Source: Benincasa hispida
Taxonomy: Eukaryota > Streptophyta > Magnoliopsida > Cucurbitales > Cucurbitaceae
Direction of reading: 5' to 3'
DNA: 64,000 nucleotides
NCBI RefSeq assembly: GCF_009727055.1
Contig: NC_052355.1
Location: 4,987,630-5,051,629 of the forward strand
Below are positions 60,408 to 64,000 of the stretch, piece after piece (position 1 is the stretch's first letter; the number at the start of each line of letters is the position of its first letter). The translations under genes were made by a program, and so were the position numbers. Under the pieces are notes generated by a model. That model was not told where the DNA came from. It did no database searches and was given only the letters and a program-made list of their open reading frames with translations.

Positions 60408-62059
60408 TGTTGGTTTACAGAAACATGCAGCAGAAGAAAACAGGATCATTAAGCATTCTAATTCCTCAATTTTGACATCAAAATAATCATGTTCACAGAG
60501 AATTAAGAGGGTTCCAACACATACCTTCAAAGATCCTCTTCTTCTGCGAAATACAGCTGCAATCTTCTCCCATTCAGGCCATGCACCACCACTAGAGCCT
60601 CCCAACTATTCTCTAGGAGCCTTAGATTGAGTTGTGGGACTCCAAACAAGCTTGAACTTAGGGAATTGGAGGAGAGGTTTTATGATTTTTTAGCTTGTTG
60701 AAGAACAACTTCTTCAACTTTCAAAACTCAGCAATTCAGCAATTATATCTGCTTTTCTACTCAATCAATAGTGGTTTTATTACAGGACTCTCATGCAAAC
60801 TGATCACTTGAAGTGATTCCAGCTACTCCTTGAATTTGGTGGTGGAATTGTGTCTAAAAAGGTGACTAACCTTCTTGGTTGAAAGTGGGGAAATCCCACA
60901 TTTGGATTTTCCTATATTTCAATTTCCTTTTTTTTTTTTAATAAGGTTTTAAAAATCAAAACGTTTTCCATTTTTAATTAATTAATTAAAATTGAAATTT
61001 TATTAATTTTACAAAAATTAATTCAATAATAATTTTTTCTAATAATTTAATAATGAATAATTAATTAAACAATTTAATTAATTCTATTAATTTAATATCA
61101 AATATGAAATTAATTTGTCACCAATTCTATTACCATGAATCCCTATTCATGAAATTAATATTTAAATCATATTTATATATTAATCGATTCTCCAATTACG
61201 TTTAATTTCAAAATAAAACGTGTAATTATATCACATACAATTACTAATTCTCTTAATTTGAATTTGAACATTTCAAATCAACTTATCACGTTCTTCTAAT
61301 GCTAGTCTGTTTGTGAGCTAGTAGGAGGACCTAACGAGCCTATAGATCATGAGCTCCAACAATCCGAGATTAATTGGCTAAATTTCTTACATCGAGCCCT
61401 ATTCGTTAACTACCAGGTCACTCCACTAAAGCCCAGTAGTTGCACTCCCCTCACTGTAGATATATGTATCCACTTGATATAATCATAATTAGTAAGTTAA
61501 TCCTCACAGGTTGTTTATAATAACGGATAGGTCAAAAGGCTGTTTTACCCTTGAGATTACCTCTTGTTCCTTAAGTCCCACTAATTCTTTAATAAACAAT
61601 TGGTTTGTGATCCAATCATCAAACAGAGTCCCTCTCGGGCGAATGAGAGGGTGGGGCCCCTTGTTCAAGACTCGAAATCAGTACTTAAGGGAACAACCTC
61701 TCTACTATCCCTGAAAGCAGGTAGTAATGAATTTCATCTTACACCCTATGGCCCTAACTATCTACCCGATCTTACACTTGAAATGGGAGGCTTATTGAGC
61801 CGGCACTGTTGAGTCAACCCTCACCCATGCAAATCTAAGAACAATCCTGAATAAACAGGAGTTCATAGTTAACACAAGATTAAGGTTAAGTTACCTAGGT
61901 CATCGCAATGAAATAGTCAGCCTTAAATAGTAAACAACGTTATAAAGTAAGAGTGACTTATTTCTTGGTTCGGTTTTATACAAACTCATTGCAAAGGACA
62001 CCCCACTCCTCATGTCATCACATGAACGAATCAGGATCAATTCATTTGTAGCACTTTAA
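60408..62059 (-). mobile_element. LTR-C, copy 2, cut by the Del-like element
   Basis: Starts TGTTGGTTTACAG and matches 18711-20356 up to GTAGCACTTTAA. The remainder of LTR-C would lie beyond the window. Confidence 0.75.
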
Positions 62060-63451
62060 TGTGAAACCTGGATTTCCATTTTCCCTACTTAAGCAGGTGA
62101 TTAATGGAATTAACTAAGCGTAAGTTAAATCCTATGTTGAAGAGAAGAAATTTCTAAGTGGTGAATAGATTTTCCTTGAGTAGTTTGGAGATAAGCCCTT
62201 ACTCGTGGAATTTGGCTTAGTTTGAAGTAAAAAAGAACCATGCATTTGATGTTAACGCATGAGATGAGGCTGAGTTAGTAGAGGTTTAAAAAAGAAACCT
62301 AAGAATTAGTCAAAGTGAGACTAAGAGGAATAGTGGAAGTGGCATTACCTAGCAGGCAACCGGAGCAGAAACTCACAACGCTACCTAAAGATCTACCGAG
62401 TAATGTAAGTATGAATTAAAGTTATTCTCATTTAGAGTTTGAGATAGAAAAGTTATTTGTAGATAGTTTGGTTCAACGACTAGTTAAGAGGTGCCTAGGA
62501 GAAATATCGTTGAACAAAACTAAGAAGTTAATATTAGAGTAGCATAGTGGAAGCATGGTACTAGACAAGGTAATAAGAGTTTGCAACAGAGGTTGTTGTG
62601 AAACCTTAAACTAGAGTAAGTTCGAGGACGAAATTTCCTTAAGGGGGAAGTAAATGTGAAACCCAGATTTCCATTTTCCCTACTTAAGCAGGTGATTAAG
62701 GGAATTAACTAAGCGTAAGTTAAATCCTATCTTGAAGAGAAGGAATTTCTAAGTGTTGAATAGATTTTCCTTGAGTAGTTTGGAGATAAGTCTTTAGTAG
62801 TGGAATTTGGCTTAGTTTGGACTCAAAAGGAACCATGCGTTTGGTGTTAACGCATAAGATGAAGCTGAGTTAGTTGAGGTGTAAAAGAGATTAAACAAAA
62901 GGAAACCATGCATTTGTGAGGTAGAACGCATGATTGACCGAGGCATTGGCAAGAGGAATTGCCAAGAGTTGCTCATGCGTTAAGGTTGCATGAGCAAGAG
63001 CGGAGAGAGCGAGATGTTGAGTGCAAGGAACTAGACAGACCATCGTATAGCAGTAACCAGCGCTACATGATGAGGTAGGCGATCATATAGCAAATGGGCG
63101 GTGCTACAAGATGAGGTAAGCGATGGTGTAGCAAATGCGCGAAACTCAGCGATGTGGTAGGCGATCGTGTAACTGCGCTCGACACTAAGCATTGTTGAGA
63201 GAGGCGCTAGACGATCGGGCTATACGATGGGTGTTAAGCACTACACAATCAGTGTAACCGCTAGATGATAAGCATAGAAGCTAGACGATAGCATTAGATG
63301 ATAGCGTTAAGCGTTGAGCGGGCACTAGACGATGAGCTTAGATGCAAGACGAAGCATGGGTGCTGGGTGATAGGCTACACAATGACACTACACGATGATC
63401 AAACGTGCTAGAAGATAGGCAGGATACTAAGCGATGGGCATTGTGTGATAG
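62060..63451 (+). mobile_element. Del-like gypsy deletion derivative, copy 2 (partial)
   Basis: Same structure as 20357-21430. A 5' LTR fragment from 62060 is followed by the CGAGGACGAAATT motif and polypurine tract at about 62625-62650, then the 3' LTR from 62655. Between 62960 and 63290 it has about 330 bp of CGAT tract and flanking sequence that copy 1 lacks. The LTR is cut at 63452 by LTR-F. Confidence 0.72.
63020..63450 (+). repeat. CGAT tract in the Del-like LTR, copy 2
   Basis: Units such as AGGCGATCATATAGCAAATG, GGCGATCGTGTAAC and GCTAGACGATCGGG, then GATGAGC-type units matching 21290-21430. The first type resembles the copia tract monomers at 6260-6850 and 32385-32640. Confidence 0.8.
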
Positions 63452-64000
63452 TGATAATGGACAGAAATGCACGTTATCATATTGCTAAGTTCTTAAACAA
63501 TGTTGGATTGCGTTGATGAAATATGTTAATTTGTGTCCATTAAGCATCAATTTCATAATATTACGGTCGCATGCGTTCAACCCATTAGAACAGTTGATTT
63601 TTGTATTTTTGTGCAGAATATGTGCTAACGCAATGCAAGAATTGCGATCATAGGAAATCATTGGTCGAGCGCAACTTCACCGCAAGGCTTTGTGATGATT
63701 GTGTTCGCAAACATTCGCCTGAGAAGGATCACTGTAACTTGGTCAGCGCAACATGGTGGGCGCATCTGGGTGAAAGGCTAATCAATTGCGATGGGATAGA
63801 AAGCTGATGTCAGTCAAATCCGAATTAAGTTGACAGCTGATAACGGTCACAAAGTACATTCAGCTTTTCGGTGAAAATTATTCGGCGCATCAGTCAGGAA
63901 TTAAAGTCATCCCATCTGTACAACCAAGAGAGAGAAGGCGCCTTTCACCATGGATGCTCTATAAATACCAAGGGCATTCTTCAGAGAAGGGGTTGACAAG
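63452..64000 (+). mobile_element. LTR-F relative, plus orientation, cut by window end
   Basis: Starts TGATAATGGACAG after the candidate target site GATAG. Shares with the solo LTR at 49547-51126 the TGATAA start, a TTTTGTGCAG or TTTGCAG motif followed by GCTAACGCA-type sequence, and a TATAAATA box (63960-63967) near the end. Clearly diverged from it. Confidence 0.6.
63960..63967 (+). promoter_or_regulatory. TATA box of the terminal LTR-F relative
   Basis: TATAAATA in the context CTCTATAAATACCAAGG, about 500 bp into the LTR. Confidence 0.5.

Larger units (their letters stand above)
47390..63450 (+). repeat. Large duplicated block, copy 2
   Basis: Second copy of the nested block at 1-21430, in the same orientation. 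It lacks the gag-only element of copy 1 but carries a private solo LTR at 49547-51126. The left limit is only where the window start of copy 1 cuts the comparison, and LTR-A itself continues left to 46402. On the right the match ends where an LTR-F begins at 63452. Confidence 0.8.

Overview
This window is a dicot plant chromosome segment made almost entirely of nested LTR retrotransposons. I suspect a cucurbit, because the Ty1-copia gag and pol sequences look like those I know from Cucurbitaceae, but that is recall and not a database result. I found no intact host gene, rRNA or tRNA. The only host-derived coding sequence is a broken, intronless beta-galactosidase copy at 43987-45850 on the minus strand.

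I name the families by letter. Copia LTR-A is about 2.0-2.1 kb (TGTTRGGG...TTCCTTCA). LTR-B and LTR-C are related copia LTRs of 1.75-1.95 kb. LTR-D is a mosaic copia-like LTR. LTR-E is a long Del/Tekay-like Ty3-gypsy LTR, and a second Del-like family sits at 20357-23953. LTR-F is an LTR of about 1.6 kb starting TGATAA. Athila-like gypsy gag is present only as scraps.

Layout, left part. 1-13996 is a minus-strand copia element (A1: 3' LTR, pol, gag, leader). It is split inside its protease motif by a complete 7.5-kb plus-strand element at 4163-11659 (TSD AGTGG) that carries gag but essentially no pol. 13997-18710 holds LTR-D, an Athila gag fragment split by a solo LTR-E, and a second, inverted LTR-D. 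18711-37147 is minus-strand copia element C (gag, eroded pol). Its left LTR holds a Del-like deletion derivative. Its leader holds a stack of solo LTRs: B, with A inside it, with E inside that.

Layout, right part. 37148-40251 is an LTR-A with another solo LTR-A inside. 40252-41263 is Athila gag plus LTR-D. 41264-43199 is a possible TIR element containing three tandem copies of a ~327-bp unit. 43987-45850 is the beta-galactosidase pseudogene. 46402-63451 repeats the layout of 1-21430 (copia A, LTR-D, Athila gag, LTR-E, LTR-D, LTR-C, Del-like element), with its own solo LTR-F at 49547-51126. The window ends in another LTR-F.

The most unusual signal is a set of degenerate CGAT-rich tandem tracts. 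Their monomers are shared, at sequence level, between Ty1-copia leaders or LTRs and Ty3-gypsy LTRs. Two assembly warnings matter: a 19-base Tn5/Nextera mosaic end lies inside the tract at 35589-35607, and a 645-bp segment at 21270-22560 is repeated perfectly around a single N.
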